The notes: generated from the sequence alone by a model not told the origin. A stretch of 64,000 nucleotides of DNA from Diphasiastrum complanatum (GCA_029204225.1 CM055110.1:33797174-33861173), one strand, 5' to 3'; shown: positions 34,674-49,304, counted from the stretch's first letter. Translations and numbers: made by a program.

Positions 34674-37600
34674 TATAAGGGAAGCTCCCTAAGATCCTAC
34701 TTACAAGACAATACACAATGGAGAACACACTATGGAGCAACCACCCAACCAAGTAGAAGCAACCAATCAACTCTAGTAGCTTCACCCCCAAGCCAAGGAA
34801 TAAGAAGCATGAATGTAGAGTGAAACCCTGAAATGAATCCATGATCACAATGAGGAGTAGGGCGAGTTTGGCCTCAATATATAGAGCCAAAAGCAACATG
34901 GGCACATAGCCATGCATAGCCCTAAGTTTCCTATACATAGATTCACCTAGAATAGAGTCCTATGCATGGACCAACTATTCATAGAACTGCTATTGATAAC
35001 TCTACACATGCATACACTATCTCATACCTTGTCTAAACTCCATTTAGTGTGCTCTGGGCCTCACAAGGATATTAGTTACTTTTGGGTCACATCCAGTATG
35101 ACGTGGCATAACTAAGAGCTTGATTTACTGGAGTATCGTGTATCCAAGACTAGGAGTATACTGAATCCTACTTACTGGTCATGGACATAACATTCTTCCC
35201 TCCTTAAACTGTTTCTATCCTTAGAAACTCTCTAAACAGGAAAGAATAACAGGAATATTTCTTTTAACTTTAAATATCAACCTAGAAAATCATTATCCTT
35301 AGTCAAACTTTCACATCAAACAAGTACTCAGAGATAATCCTATTTTTCAAATGATAATCTCTACACTAGAGTACAACTAAGGTTTTCAAAAGTACACTAA
35401 ACAATATTTTTCCCAATTGGGTTATATTCACCATAAGTTAGTAACATCACCTTCATGTAAAGCATTTACATGAAACACTGGGTGAGATAACCTAACTTAA
35501 GAGATTAAAGTTAAAGAAATAATAAAATATTCATAAATATAGTCTGAAATTATCCACAACTCTGACAGATAATTCATAAGCTTCCAAGTACAAATATCCT
35601 TAGAATCCAAATTCTAAGATATGATAATTCATTCAATTAGAATCTTTAGGAGAATCATTAAGATATAGAATGATTAAAACTCAACTCTGAGTATCTCGAA
35701 TACTCTTTTGAGTTAAATGCTCCTGTTTCTAGCACCAAATACAACAAAATATCATTCATTCATCTTAATAGACTTGTCTGTCTCCTAATATAACTGGAGA
35801 TCCAATTCAAACGAAGAATTGTACTCAAGCATATGTAGACCATAAACTGTAGTAGAATAACATCCACTAGAAAAATTAAATTCTCCACAAATACTTATCT
35901 TGTGAGAATATCTGTGAGATCCATAGGTCCTCAAATATAACACTGGAGTAGAGAGATTCAAAAACACTGATTTGAATTCTTACTCAAATAATAGATCAAG
36001 AATTAACCATCACACTTAAGAATCATTACAATTTCTTATAATCCTCTGACAATAATTAAGTATCTATTTATGATTCGTCACCCATAAATATTTAGATTCA
36101 TATGATTCGTCAATCATAATTTCTTGAAATCCAAATCATAATCATTTACAGGATACTGGAGTATATAACATAACTAAGGAAAAGTAAGAGTCATTCCAAA
36201 ATCTTTCCATTAAGAAAATACTAGATTTAGCAATACTTTCTACCAAGATTCTTAAACTGGAGTGCAAGATTCAAGGTCTATAAATCACTGGTAATTAAAG
36301 ACTGAACACATACCAAAATGACAATCATCTTCAACTACAAAAACTTTAGATTACAATCCAAAATCACATCTAGATATCCAAAGTCCTGCTTAATATCAAT
36401 GCAGTTGTTATTCTTGGATTCATTATGATTCGTTATCCATTTGAGCTCTCTAGGATACAAACACTAATGAGCTGAGTACCTTCCTTAACTAAGGAATACT
36501 CTATTCCAAGAATATTGTATATCCAATGCAAACAATTTTAACTGATGAACCAAAATGATTCACTAATCATGCGTCTTACAAGCAATATAATTAAAAAACC
36601 ATCAGTTTCTGGTGAATCCACATCACACTGATCGTTTTACCAATTAACTTTATTCTGGAGTAATCAACTACTCAAGTTAATTGCCAATGATTCAGAATTC
36701 TCAAATGTCTACGTGAAGAATTCTATTATACTAGTATGACACCACATTCAGATCGTTACCCAAATCATTTATAAGTTAATCCATAAATCTTCCTTACGAA
36801 GATTTGTTAACTCTGCAAGTATCTGTCAACACAATAATTGATCATATGCTTATGTTCACCGACTAGGTTAAGTGCACCAAATAACTCTAGTAACCAAGAA
36901 TACACAGTAGATTCATACAAGATTAATCGTGCATGTATGTGAATAATCTCACTATGACCCAGTACATAAACACACACTTATCTGGTAGATTCCTCCAAAA
37001 CCCACATATGTTACTCACGTATCTCACTGAGATCTTGTAACTCATCTAGAAAAGATTTTCTATTTCTCATGAGTAAATAACATATTTAAATCTTTGAGAC
37101 GAATCAAATTCACTCTCAATAGTTTTCCAATCCTACTTACCTCTAATTACATAATTTCTCCCATTGATTAACCCTTCTCTGATCCTAGTACTTAAACTAA
37201 GATTAGGCTGCTCCAATATAGAACTCTCAGACTTAAATTTTGATCAAACTTATTTCTATCCAATCAAAATTGACCTTTGACCTTTTACTGTACTACTTAT
37301 AGATAATGATTCAAATTCCAAACTTGTTCTAGATTGTCCACACAATTCCTAGAAAATTCCTCTTATTTCAAAAAGTTCCAATTAGGCATCTTACTCTGAA
37401 TCTATCCGAAATTACTTTCAGACCACATCTCATTTCTATACCACAGTTGGCTCTTTTCCAAAACTATGCAACCAACAGATTTCCAGATAGAATTTTATTC
37501 CACCACTTCACCCCTCCTTTTAAAGAAATGGTAAATTTCAATAAAAGTTAACTGGAAAGATGATATATGAAAATATCTAAATCCTAGAAAAGTCAGTAAT

Positions 37601-39602
37601 AAGTGCTTCCACTAAAGGATTCACCCTATTACACCCACGACTTTTTCTTCAAATAATTTCACTCTGAGTGATAGAAACTACTATTACATCGAAATCCATT
37701 TATGCAACAGAGATATTCCATGGTTTAAGGAATTGAAACATTTTAACCTTAGAATTTATCTGAATTCCAAGTCTATTCACCCAAGTAGTAATTTATATGA
37801 CATAACAGTCTTTCAGAAGAATAACTTCATGTTGAAAAGAATCATTTAAATTAGTCTGATATCCTATATTTGAGAAATTACTAAGAAGTAAAGGATTAAT
37901 TAAGAAAGCGAGAAATAGATTTGATGGCCCCTGATTTTGTAAATAATGAGATACCTTAAACCTCAAAATTTTTCAAAATACCCCACATTTGATCGAATGG
38001 TTTTCTTCTTTCCCATATCGCGACTAGTAACTAAAACACACCATTGATCATCAGATCTTTACAGTCCTAGAATTTCCTTTCCAAAATTACTGATGTCCCA
38101 TACCATCAGCTTTTCCTTCCAAAAAATCCTTAACCGTCTTATCTGATATTCTAGAGATCCACTGATCATCTAGCTGTCCAATAATCCATATAGGATATTA
38201 ACTCTTGTTCCCAAACACTGGAAAATCCATTTTATTTGGATGACTAGCATGCCTATCAGATGGATACCCATAATCTACATCTGATTATGTGACTTAGACA
38301 GAACAATTAACATGGTTCACTATTACACTCTAAACCTTTCTGGTTATTGACAAGCTTTGAAACCCTACTGATGCATCAAATCTAGGGACAAGCTTCTGTC
38401 AACTAACAGATCCAATGTAATCCAGGTATCAGATTCCACTTCTAAACCTCACAATTGACATCCAAAACTGCGGATAACTCAATGGTTACAAATATATCAG
38501 TTACGAATTCAACTGAATGAATTCTAACCAGGAAATTAATAACTAGTATTAAGCAATTATCTACAGGGATTACCAAAATCCTAAGTGCGAAATACATTTC
38601 CCAATCACACTTACTACCTCTGATGTCCACTCTTCTTCCCTCAGAATTTTCAGTTCCCTAAAAATCTATTTTAGCTAAGGTACCAAGAAGACGTAATGAC
38701 ATTAGTAAATGTTTTAAAAAACTAATTACTGTAGGAAAAAAAATCGAATTTCTATTCTAAACCTGGACTGAATATAATTCACCATAGGATTTTACTGGAA
38801 ATGAAATGAAATCAGTTATGTGATTCCTATATTACAAATTTTCCAATAAAATTGGACTGTTTTTTTTTTTTTATTGACTGGTTTGGCATTACTCCGTTAA
38901 TATTGACAAAACCTATCCAAACATAGAATATGAAATTACATGAATGGAAATCCCACCAATAGGATTTTAGTAATTCTTGAACCGTATCTTGCGGTTCCTT
39001 TTGTCAATTTTAACTTATCTATCATCGGGAAATAATGTAGACTTAGTGAAAACACTGTGATCAATTTCTGATTGATAAACTCAGTTTAATCAATTCACTA
39101 ATCTAAACTGATTCCATAGATAACGAAAAAATGATCGAAATTTTGATTTTTTCGTAAAACTCAAAATTTGCTTTATTTTACGTAATTTGAAGATTCTGAA
39201 GAAAATACTATTAGTACAAAAGACAATCGAAGTTGAAAAATCGAAACACTATCTGATTTCTAATGTTACTAATCCAATGTCAAACTGGCATGCAAAGCAC
39301 ACTACATCAATCATAAACGTCATTACAAATTTTTTTACGTAAACTTAAGTTTTATGGAATTTGTTAGCCACTAACACTGATTTGTGACCCGACCGTCAGA
39401 GCACATGCGTATGACCACTCAAATCATTTGTAAATCCCTCATGCATGTCAGAATCACTCCGAGAATCAGCATGCAACCAATCCATGCAAGCACAGTACTG
39501 CAAATTAGGAAAATGACTGGCATGCAATCAGAACAATTCCAAAATTTTGTCAATTTTACTCAAAAAACTGCCAAAACTTCAGATGATCATAACTTTGGCT
39601 AT
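34674..39602 (-). mobile_element. LARD-like element, 3' LTR (about 4.93 kb)
   Basis: Matches 40764-45697 at a constant offset of 6090 bp over nearly its full length with only scattered differences (for example a/g at 34710, c/t near 35827), roughly 1 per cent by eye. No protein resemblance in any frame. A minus-strand TATA (CTATATAT, about 34877-34884) sits about 200 bp from the LTR end, so almost the whole LTR would be U3. Confidence 0.8.
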
Positions 39603-40763
39603 AGGACACCAAATTTGGTGATGTAAAACTCAATACAAAGGGATACCAAGTGAACAATATGCTTGCCACATCAGCCTTCCACCTAGGCTTCACACGTGCA
39701 AGATCAGAGCTGCCAGAATCTGTAGTAGGGTGCACTTCCACAAGAAAGAATCATGCAAAAACGTGCAAACACCTCCCCAAGCTCAAAATTGATGCTACCA
39801 ACAGCCTTAAACCATCAATTAGACTTCCATGAAGCATTCATACTAATCCTAAGATGCAGTATAGGCTGAGAACAAAGATTTTGTGATTTGTAGAAGTCAA
39901 AATAGCTTCAAACTTGATGGAGTTGGTGCATAAGCCACCGACCATCAATTCACAGGTCTGATAGCTTGCTGGGAAGGTAAAAAGGAATGCTGATCATGCT
40001 GTAATTAATTCCAAAACTATCTCCTTATGGATTTGGAGAGATCCATCCCCCAAAAATCACCAAAAATGGTCATTTTTTGAACTTTTTTGACTTCCTACAA
40101 GTTCAATTGCTGGAATTCTTGGTTTTAACTTTAGGGACGCTTCAAAAGACTTTGGTCCACCTCTTTACAAGCTCTACATGGTGTTTTACAGCCACCTACT
40201 ATCCAACTTTATGAAAAACAAGCAAAAAATGATGATTTTTGGCTATTTTCTGTTTTTTTCATCACCATAAAGTGAAAATTCATGACATAAAACTCTTTCT
40301 CTAACACATGCAAACCAATTTACAGAATTACAACCAGCTAATTCATCTGATCTTGCTGGATTTTGGTTCTTACTATCTATTTTGTGCCAAAAAGCATGAA
40401 AAACCAAGCAATTTTGACCAAAACATAGCCTAGAATCAAAAATCATTAGAGAGAACCGACATGCATCATTAATTTCATCATTAAAATGAAAGTACACTTG
40501 TTGGAAAATTCAGATCTATCAAAGATTTTATCTACACAAGAAAAAGCTCCAAAAAAGCATCAAGGACAATTCTCCATAAAACCACAAAGAATCCCAAGAG
40601 TAATGGACCTTAGCAACATGCAAAATGAAACTGGGATAGTACACCCACTTGCACACTTGCTATCCACCTTGGAAGAGAATTTCCAAAAATCCAATCGAAA
40701 ATTTCGATGAAAGGTAGCCCTTCTCCATGTTCTCCAATCTTCGTGAGCTTGCTCTGATACCAC
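39603..40763 (-). mobile_element. LARD-like element, interior (about 1.16 kb, non-coding) with PBS
   Basis: Bounded by the two LTRs. On the minus strand it opens with TGGTATCAGAGC (40762-40751), the classical initiator-Met tRNA binding site, one base from the LTR end. No gag or pol frame: the only longer frames have no family character. A purine tract next to the 3' LTR (about 39603-39620) is not convincing. Confidence 0.8.
40751..40762 (-). promoter_or_regulatory. Primer-binding site (initiator-Met tRNA type) of the LARD-like element
   Basis: Minus strand TGGTATCAGAGC, a perfect match to the usual plant retrotransposon PBS, lying one base inside the LTR at 40764. It fixes the element's direction. 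Confidence 0.92.
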
Positions 40764-43700
40764 TATAAGCGAAGCTCCCTAAGATCCTGCTTACAAGACA
40801 ATACACAATGGAGAACACACTATGGAGCAACCACCCAACCAAGTAGAAGCAACCAATCAACTCTAGTAGCTTCACCCCCAAGCCAAGGAATAAGAAGCAT
40901 GAATGTAGAGTGAAACCCTGAAATGAATCCATGATCACAATGAGGAGTAGGGCGAGTTTGGCCTCAATATATAGAGCCAAAAGCAACATGGGCACATAGC
41001 CATGCATAGCCCTAAGTTTCCTATACATAGATTCACCTAGAATAGAGTCCTATGCATGGACCAACTATTCATAGAACTGCTATTGATAACTCTACACATG
41101 CATACACTATCTCATACCTTGTCTAAACTCCATTTAGTGTGCTCTGGACCTCACAAGGATATTAGTTACTTTTGGGTCACATCCAGTATGACGTGGCATA
41201 ACTAAGAGCTTGATTTACTGGAGTATCGTGTATCCAAGACTAGGAGTATACTGAATCCTACTTACTGGTCATGGACATAACATTCTTCCCTCCTTAAACT
41301 GTTTCTATCCTTAGAAACTCTCTAAACAGGAAAGAATAACAGGAATATTTCTTTTAACTTTAAATATCAACCTAGAAAATCATTATCCTTAGTCAAACTT
41401 TCACATCAAACAAGTACTCAGAGATAATCCTATTTTTCAAATGATAATCTCTACACTAGAGTACAACTAAGGTTTGCAAAAGTACACTAAACAATAATTT
41501 TCCCAATTGGGTTATATTCACCATAAGTTAGTAACATCACCTTCATGTAAAGCATTTACATGAAACACTGGGTGAGATAACCTAACTTAAGAGATTAAAG
41601 TTAAAGAAATAATAAAATATTCATAAATATAGTCTGAAATTATCCACAACTCTGACAGATAATTCATAAGCTTCCAAGTACAAATATCCTTAGAATCCAA
41701 ATTCTAAGATATGATAATTCATTCAATTAGAATCTTTAGGAGAATCATTAAGATATAGAATGATTAAAACTCAACTCTGAGTATCTCGAATACTCTTTTG
41801 AGTTAAATGCTCCTGTTTCTAGCACCAAATACAACAAAATATCATTCATTCATCTTAATAGACTTGTCTGTCTCCTAATATAACTGGAGATCCAATTCAA
41901 ACGAAGAACTGTACTCAAGCATATGTAGACCATAAACTGTAGTAGAATAACATCCACTAGAAAAATTAAATTCTCCACAAATACTTATCTTGTGAGAATA
42001 TCTGTGAGATCCATAGGTCCTCAAATATAACACTGGAGTAGAGAGATTCAAAAACACTGATTTGAATTCTTACTCAAATAATAGATCAAGAATTAACCAT
42101 CACACTTAAGAATCATTACAATTTCTTATAATCCTCTGACAATAATTAAGTATCTATTTATGATTCGTCACCCATAAATATTTAGATTCATATGATTCGT
42201 CAATCATAATTTCTTGAAATCCAAATCATAATCATTTACAGGATACTGGAGTATATAACATAACTAAGGAAAAGTAAGAGTCATTCCAAAATCTTTCCAT
42301 TAAGAAAATACTAGATTTAGCAATACTTTCTACCAAGATTCTTAAACTGGAGTGCAAGATTCAAGGTCTATAAATCACTGGTAATTAAAGACTGAACACA
42401 TACCAAAATGACAATCATCTTCAACTACAAAAACTTTAGATTACAATCCAAAATCACATCTAGATATCCAAAGTCCTGCTTAATATCAATGCAGTTGTTA
42501 TTCTTGGATTCATTATGATTCGTTATCCATTTGAGCTCTCTAGGATACAAACACTAATGAGCTGAGTACCTTCCTTAACTAAGGAATACTCTATTCCAAG
42601 AATATTGTATATCCAATGCAAACAATTTTAACTGATGAACCAAAATGATTCACTAATCATGCGTCTTACAAGCAATATAATTAAAAAACCATCAGTTTCT
42701 GGTGAATCCACATCACACTGATCGTTTTACCAATTAACTTTATTCTGGAGTAATCAACTACTCAAGTTAATTGCCAATGATTCAGAATTCTCAAATGTCT
42801 ACGTGAAGAATTCTATTATACTAGTATGACACCACATTCAGATCGTTACCCAAATCATTTATAAGTTAATCCATAAATCTTCCTTACGAAGATTTGTTAA
42901 CTCTGCAAGTATCTGTCAACACAATAATTGATCATATGCTTATGTTCACCGACTAGGTTAAGTGCACCAAATAACTCTAGTAACCAAGAATACACAGTAG
43001 ATTCATACAAGATTAATCGTGCATGTATGTGAATAATCTCACTATGACCCAGTACATAAACACACACTTATCTGGTAGATTCCTCCAAAACCCACATATG
43101 TTACTCACGTATCTCACTGAGATCTTGTAACTCATCTAGAAAAGATTTTCTATTTCTCATGAGTAAATAACATATTTAAATCTTTGAGACGAATCAAATT
43201 CACTCTCAATAGTTTTCCAATCCTACTTACCTCTAATTACATAATTTCTCCCATTGATTAACCCTTCTCTGATCCTAGTACTTAAACTAAGATTAGGCTG
43301 CTCCAATATAGAACTCTCAGACTTAAATTTTGATCAAACTTATTTCTATTCCAATCAAAATTGACCTTTGACCTTTTACTGTACTACTTATAGATAATGA
43401 TTCAAATTCCAAACTTGTTCTAGATTGTCCACACAATTCCTAGAAAATTTCTCTTATTTCAAAAAATTCCAATTAGGCATCTTACTCTGAATCTATCCGA
43501 AATTACTTTCAGACCACATCTCATTTCTATACCACAGTTGGCTCTTTTCCAAAACTATGCAACCAACAGATTTCCAGATAGAATTTTACTCCACCACTTC
43601 ACCCCTCCTTTTAAAGAAATGGTAAATTTCAATAAAAGTTAACTGGAAAGATGATATATGAAAATATCTAAATCCTAGAAAAGTCAGTAATAAGTGCTTC

Positions 43701-45697
43701 CACTAAAGGATTCACCCTATTACACCCACGACTTTTTCTTCAAATAATTTCACTCTGAGTGATAGAAACTACTATTACATCGAAATCCATTTATGCAACA
43801 GAGATATTCCATGGTTTAAGGAATTGAAACATTTTAACCTTAGAATTTATCTGAATTCCAAGTCTATTCACCCAAGTAGTAATTTATATGACATAACAGT
43901 CTTTCAGAAGAATAACTTCATGTTGAAAAGAATCATTTAAATTAGTCTGATATCCTATATTTGAGAAATTACTAAGAAGTAAAGGATTAATTAAGAAAGC
44001 GAGAAATAGATTTGATGGCCCCTGATTTTGTAAATAATGAGATACCTTAAACCTCAAAATTTTTCAAAATACCCCACATTTGATCGAATGGTTTTCTTCT
44101 TTCCCATATCGCGACTAGGTACTAAAACACACCATTGATCATCAGATCTTTACAGTCCTAGAATTTCCTTTCCAAAATTACTGATGTCCCATACCATCAG
44201 CTTTTCCTTCCAGAAAATCCTTAACCGTCTTATCTGATATTCTAGAGATCCACTGATCATCTAGCTGTCCAATAATCCATATAGGATATTAACTCTTGTT
44301 CCCAAACACTGGAAAATCCATTTTATTTGGATGACTAGCATGCCTATCAGATGGATACCCATAATCTACATCTGATTATGTGACTTAGACAGAAGAATTA
44401 ACACGGTTCACTATTACACTCTAAATCTTTCTGGTTATTGACAAGCTTTGAAACCCTACTGATGCATCAAATCTAGGGACAAGCTTCTGTCAACTAACAG
44501 ATCCAATGTAATCCACGTATCAGATTTCACTTCTAAACCTCACAATTGACATCCAAAACTGCGGATAACTCAATGGTTACAAAGATATCAGTTACGAATT
44601 CAACTGAATGAATTCTAACCGAGGAAATTAATAACTAGTATTAAGCAATTATCTACAGGGATTACCAAAATCCTAAGTGCGAAATACATTTCCCAATCAC
44701 ACTTACTACCTCTGATGTCCACTCTTCTTCCCTCAGAATTTTCAGTTCCCTAAAAATCTATTTTAGCTAAGGTACCAAGAAGACGTAATGACATTAGTAA
44801 ATGTTTTAAAAAACTAATTACTGTAGGAAAAAAAATCGAATTTCTATTCTAAACCTGGACTGAATATAATTCACCATAGGATTTTACTGGAAATGAAATG
44901 AAATCAGTTATGTGATTCCTATATTACAAATTTTCCAATAAAATTGGACTGTTTTTTTTTTTTTATTGACTGGTTTGGCATTACTCCGTTAATATTGACA
45001 AAAACCTATCCAAACATAGAATATGAAATTACATGAATGGAAATCCCACCAATAGGATTTTAGTGATTCTTGAACCGTATCTTGCGGTTCCTTTTGTCAA
45101 TTTTAACTTATCTATCATCAGGAAATAATGTAGACTTAGTGAAAACACTGTGATCAATTTCTGATTGATAAACTCATTTTAATCAATTCACTAATCTAAA
45201 TTGATTCCATAGATAACGAAAAAATGACCGCAATTTTGATTTTTTTCGTAAAACTCAAAATTTGCTTTATTTTACGTAATTTGAAAATTCTGACGAAAAT
45301 ACTATTAGTACAACAGACAATCGAAGTGGAAAAAATCAAAACACTATCCGATTCCTAATGTTACTAATCCAATGTCAAACTGGCATGCAAAGCACACTAC
45401 ATCAATCATAAACGTCATTAAATTTTTTTTTACGTAAACTTTAGTTTTATGGAATTTGTTAGCCATTAACACTGATTTGTGACCCGACCATCAAAGCACA
45501 TGCGTATGACCACTCAAATCGATTGTAAATCCCTCATGCATGTCAAAATCACTCTGAGAATCAGCATGCAACCAATCCATGCAAGCACAATACTACAAAT
45601 TAGGGAAATAACTGGCATGCAATCAGAACAATTCCAAAATTTTGCCAATTTTACTCAAAAAACTGCCAAAACTTCAATTGATCATAACTTTGGCTAT
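40764..45697 (-). mobile_element. LARD-like element, 5' LTR (about 4.93 kb)
   Basis: Partner of the LTR at 34674. On the minus strand it runs from 45697 to 40764 and joins the PBS. TATA at about 40967-40974 on the minus strand. The ends are ATAGCC...CTTATA in my placement rather than TG...CA. TGTA occurs directly outside both ends (34670-34673 and 45698-45701), a possible 4-bp target duplication. It carries recurring GATTCGT(C/T)A-like words (for example near 42160 and 42195). Confidence 0.8.
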
Positions 45698-45805
45698 TGT
45701 AGAGCACCATTCATGAGAGTTATACTAACTCTCTCCATCTTCTACCCTTTCACAATTTCTGACTCATCTAACTTAAGTACTATGATTATTTTGCCATTCA
45801 CCTTT

Positions 45806-46237
45806 TCATAGGGTTATATCATAGAATGTGACGATGTATCTCAGCAAGTAGCTTATATCAACAAATAAGTTGTTTGATGAATTATAGAATATCGATCTTC
45901 CATCAGTTTCATACACCTCCTCAATATGAAATGGAGTTCCAGTAATCTTATGCATACCTATGTTTAATGTATCTCTCTCTTTCTGCAAGTGATATGTCCT
46001 AGGGATTGGGACTTTTCTAATTTGAACTTGTTTAAAAGCTTCTCTAATTAGTTTAAATATTGTTGCATATGCTTTCCCGCTAAAACCTACAAAATCACAA
46101 GCACCCTGAACTATAGTCTTATCTAAATTTTTTTGAATGTCCACCATCAAAGACTCTGTTATTTTACACTTTACATTTGAACTCCTATTGTTCATCATGA
46201 TACGCTCAGTGGATTTGTTTGTCAATATTGTGCCCAA
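45806..46237 (-). pseudogene. Transposase-like gene, exon fragment (second copy)
   Basis: An open frame of 143 codons homologous to the exon at 12400-12830. TIVQGACDFVGFSGKAYATI matches LLQGACDFSSISREAYATM, and NLFVDISYLLRYIVTFY matches NLFIDINQLLTFIINFY. It keeps the frame that is broken in the other copy but has no flanking exons that I can see. The similarity shows the exon was under protein-level constraint before it decayed. Confidence 0.6.
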
Positions 46238-47708
46238 TGACAGTCATAGTGAAGCATTGTCTTTAATATTCCGAGGAGCAACTTTCAAGTTTCGTGTGGA
46301 TTGTCCACACAGAAGGTATCCATGCGCTATCCATGCATGGATGTTCCACGTGAAATTTTTTTCCCTCTTCGCATGTGGGAGGGTCCCCCACATGGGCTTG
46401 CATGCTTTAAATGTCATGCAAGTCATAATTCTTTCTGGATTTTATGAAAATACTTTATTGTAAGATTTGACATAAAAAAAAAACATAAAATATATTTTTA
46501 ATATGATGGATCATTATGGTAGTACTTAAATGCTAAAACTGGTTTTACAAAATCATGAGATACAATGATAGTTTATATTGTTATTAAACAAGTAAATTGA
46601 CAATTTTTTTTCAGGATTTTACAACATAATATTATGTCAAATTGATGATGTCATAAAAAATTTAATTTGTTAATAATCTAGGTGTCATAGATTTGATATG
46701 ATTTCATGACATAATTATATGGTCTAAGTGAAAAATTTTCTTTTTGTCATGTGATCTCTTAAATGGTTGCATGGGGTCATTTAGATTCATGATCAAAAAC
46801 ATTTATTCTATATTGAAGACCTTAGTGATATGTGCCCTATATGATATATCTTTTTAATTGTTGTTGTGTGACCTATATAACCTAATATGAAATCATAGTA
46901 ATTAATTGAAATATCATTTAGCATTGTAATAAAGATGTTGATCAATGGTGTGCTAGTGTATGATTGATTGACATTGTCCAATTGCTCGCTTGTTCGATTT
47001 GATTCACTATTGTTCAATTCAATTATTCACCATCATCACTAGCTATCTCGATCATGGGTAGCCATAAAATACTGTGGAAGGTGCATGATTGATTTGTGAG
47101 ATGTCGATCATGCAAGCAAGACACCTGATAGAAACGAGATACATCTAAGCTTCTACGGCAATTTGGTTAAGGATTATCTAATTAGAAGTGAACCTAGTTA
47201 AGCAATTGTCTAAGACTCTGACTGTCAATAACATTGTCTATGTAACTATCTAAGTGGCTACAACAGTGTCTAAAATAGTTTGTATAAGGAACTTGCTGAC
47301 CGCTTGGAAGACAATATTCAAAGTTGAGCTACTATGCTAAGCTCTTATTGTGAAGGCATTATTTCAACTTCTAAAAGCCCCATTTACAAAGTCTCTCATT
47401 ATTTGAACTTCACGAAGGATGAACGTTTTCATGGCTATCGAAGGCCAGCTTTCACAAGTCATTGGTCATGTTTTTTTATGGGAGGATATCATGTTGTTGA
47501 ATGGCTGATTGCAATCACTGACTTCAGTCTTGCACTTCCTCATGTGCAACGTCTAGGATAGGTGTGGTTGGGTGGTTAGAACGTTATGGAGATTTGGAGA
47601 CATGGATTGAATCACAAGGCATTGATGAACTGATTATATCATGCAAGGGGTCATCATCAACAAGAGCATTATCTAGGGCCAATGATGATCCAAAATCAAT
47701 ATTCATAT
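46238..47708. other. Non-coding DNA with short hairpins
   Basis: No protein family recognised. Short inverted repeats occur: GTGTGGATTGTCCACAC near 46294-46310 and CATGTGGG...CCCACATG near 46372-46394. Confidence 0.4.
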
Positions 47709-47932
<224 letters not shown>

Positions 47933-48124
47933 GCATGAAACATAAACGAATATATAACACATAAATTAAGATACTACGAATTAAAGTAGCATGAACTAGT
48001 AAAAATGAAACATAAATTAATGGCATCAAAGATGAAGCTAATTACAATGAAACGTTAATCTTTGAGAACAAAAGCATGAAACATAAACTAATATATAACA
48101 CAAACTATAAACTAGTAGCACGAA

Positions 48125-48190
48125 ACACACCCACGCACCCACACACACACACAAACACATGCACGCGCACACACACACACACACAAAACA
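48125..48190. repeat. (CA)n microsatellite, imperfect
   Basis: CA/CACG-rich run broken by several substitutions. Confidence 0.9.
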
Positions 48191-48304
48191 CACGAAGAGA
48201 AAAAGAGAGATAATTTTATAGATTACTAATCAAAACTCCCGAACCACATGATTATATCCTATTCCAGAATGTCACCACATGCTCCCTCCCTACGACACTT
48301 GGGC

Positions 48305-48444
48305 TTTCTTGTGGAACTTATGTTCCAAGAAAAAACATTTGAACCACACCTTTAATGGAAGAAAACAAGGGCTATACACCTTCTTGGAATTGGGAGTGTT
48401 GGTTACCTTCATCTTATACTCTCTCTCTCTCTTCTCTCTCTCTC
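48305..48444. repeat. Direct repeat unit 2 ending in a short (TC)n tract
   Basis: About 113 bp similar to 47709-47820, followed by an interrupted TC tract (about 48418-48444). Same order and orientation as unit 1, about 590 bp away. Confidence 0.8.
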
Positions 48445-48863
48445 CCAAATTGTAAAGGGAATATGCATTTCTATGTAGTGCACCATCCACCATGAAAACT
48501 TAGATTAATTTTGAGACCTAAATGGCAAAACTTGAGGCTCTTAACCGTCTGCATTTGATTTTTTTTTTATGGTGGGAAAGTAAGAGGGCAAATAAGATTT
48601 TATGTAATGTGCTAAAGTAATTTTAATAGAGAGGTCACTTCATAAGTCTTGCTAGAGTGGGACTCACCTTTATTGATGGATTTGTTGGACTCTACTTGAG
48701 CAACAAAAGAGGGACAAAAAATATCAAACACAGTATGGGACTTTGCAAGAGGATACAAATGGAAGGTACTATTCTTGAGATACTTTATTATTAGAACATT
48801 CTTGTTTATAACAATATTTGTTTAATCATTTTGAAACACCATGTTCATTCACAATGATTATTT

Positions 48864-49304
48864 ATGAGATTCATGTTTGTCATGTGGCAGTCCCAAATGT
48901 ATGATGCTATATGGGCTTTTGGTTTCCACTTTCATGTTGAAAGGATTGATAACAAGAGACGCACACCCGATTGTGGTGTAATAGCATCTTTCCAACAAGA
49001 AAGTCAAAGTAGTGCACGAGATCGGAATCCCATCATAGGAGACATAGAATACATAGGAACTATACAAAATATTTATGATGTGTCATTTGGTGAAAGTGGA
49101 CACTATTTTTTATTTGATACGAAATGGTTCGAGGTAGTTTGTAGAGGGCCAAATGCAACCGTAAAATCGGATCCAAGTGGATTTTTTGGGATTCATTCAT
49201 CAAAAATATTGAGCATGGAGTCCTTTGACACATTGGTGTTGCCTTGTCACTGTGAGCAGGTGTACATGATGCTATGGTCATATTTTTCTTTTTATTGCAA
49301 GTGA
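48864..49304 (+). pseudogene. DUF4216-like domain fragment (CACTA-type transposon associated)
   Basis: Open frame with the order RIDNKRRTPDCGVIASF, SARDRNPIIGDIEYIG, IQNIYDVSF, FLFDTKWFEV, then a late CEQVYM segment. This matches the DUF4216 layout (a conserved strand, a GxIxxI segment, an LF-x-x-x-WF motif). The domain is commonly found in plant CACTA (En/Spm) transposons next to TNP2-type transposases. No transposase domain is visible beside it. Assigned from pattern memory. Confidence 0.6.

Noticed and set aside
34567-41028. Frames of 122-123 codons repeated identically at 34567-34938 and 40660-41028 (MYRKLRAMHGYVPM...), which could look like a conserved gene
   Set aside because: They lie in the two near-identical LTRs, so their identity comes from the LTRs; the product is hydrophobic with no domain and each continues into unrelated flank.
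34674-45697. Simple tandem duplication of a 6.1-kb segment
   Set aside because: A tRNA primer-binding site lies exactly at the inner edge of one repeat and the second copy ends where the first repeat ends, which fits LTRs and not a tandem copy.
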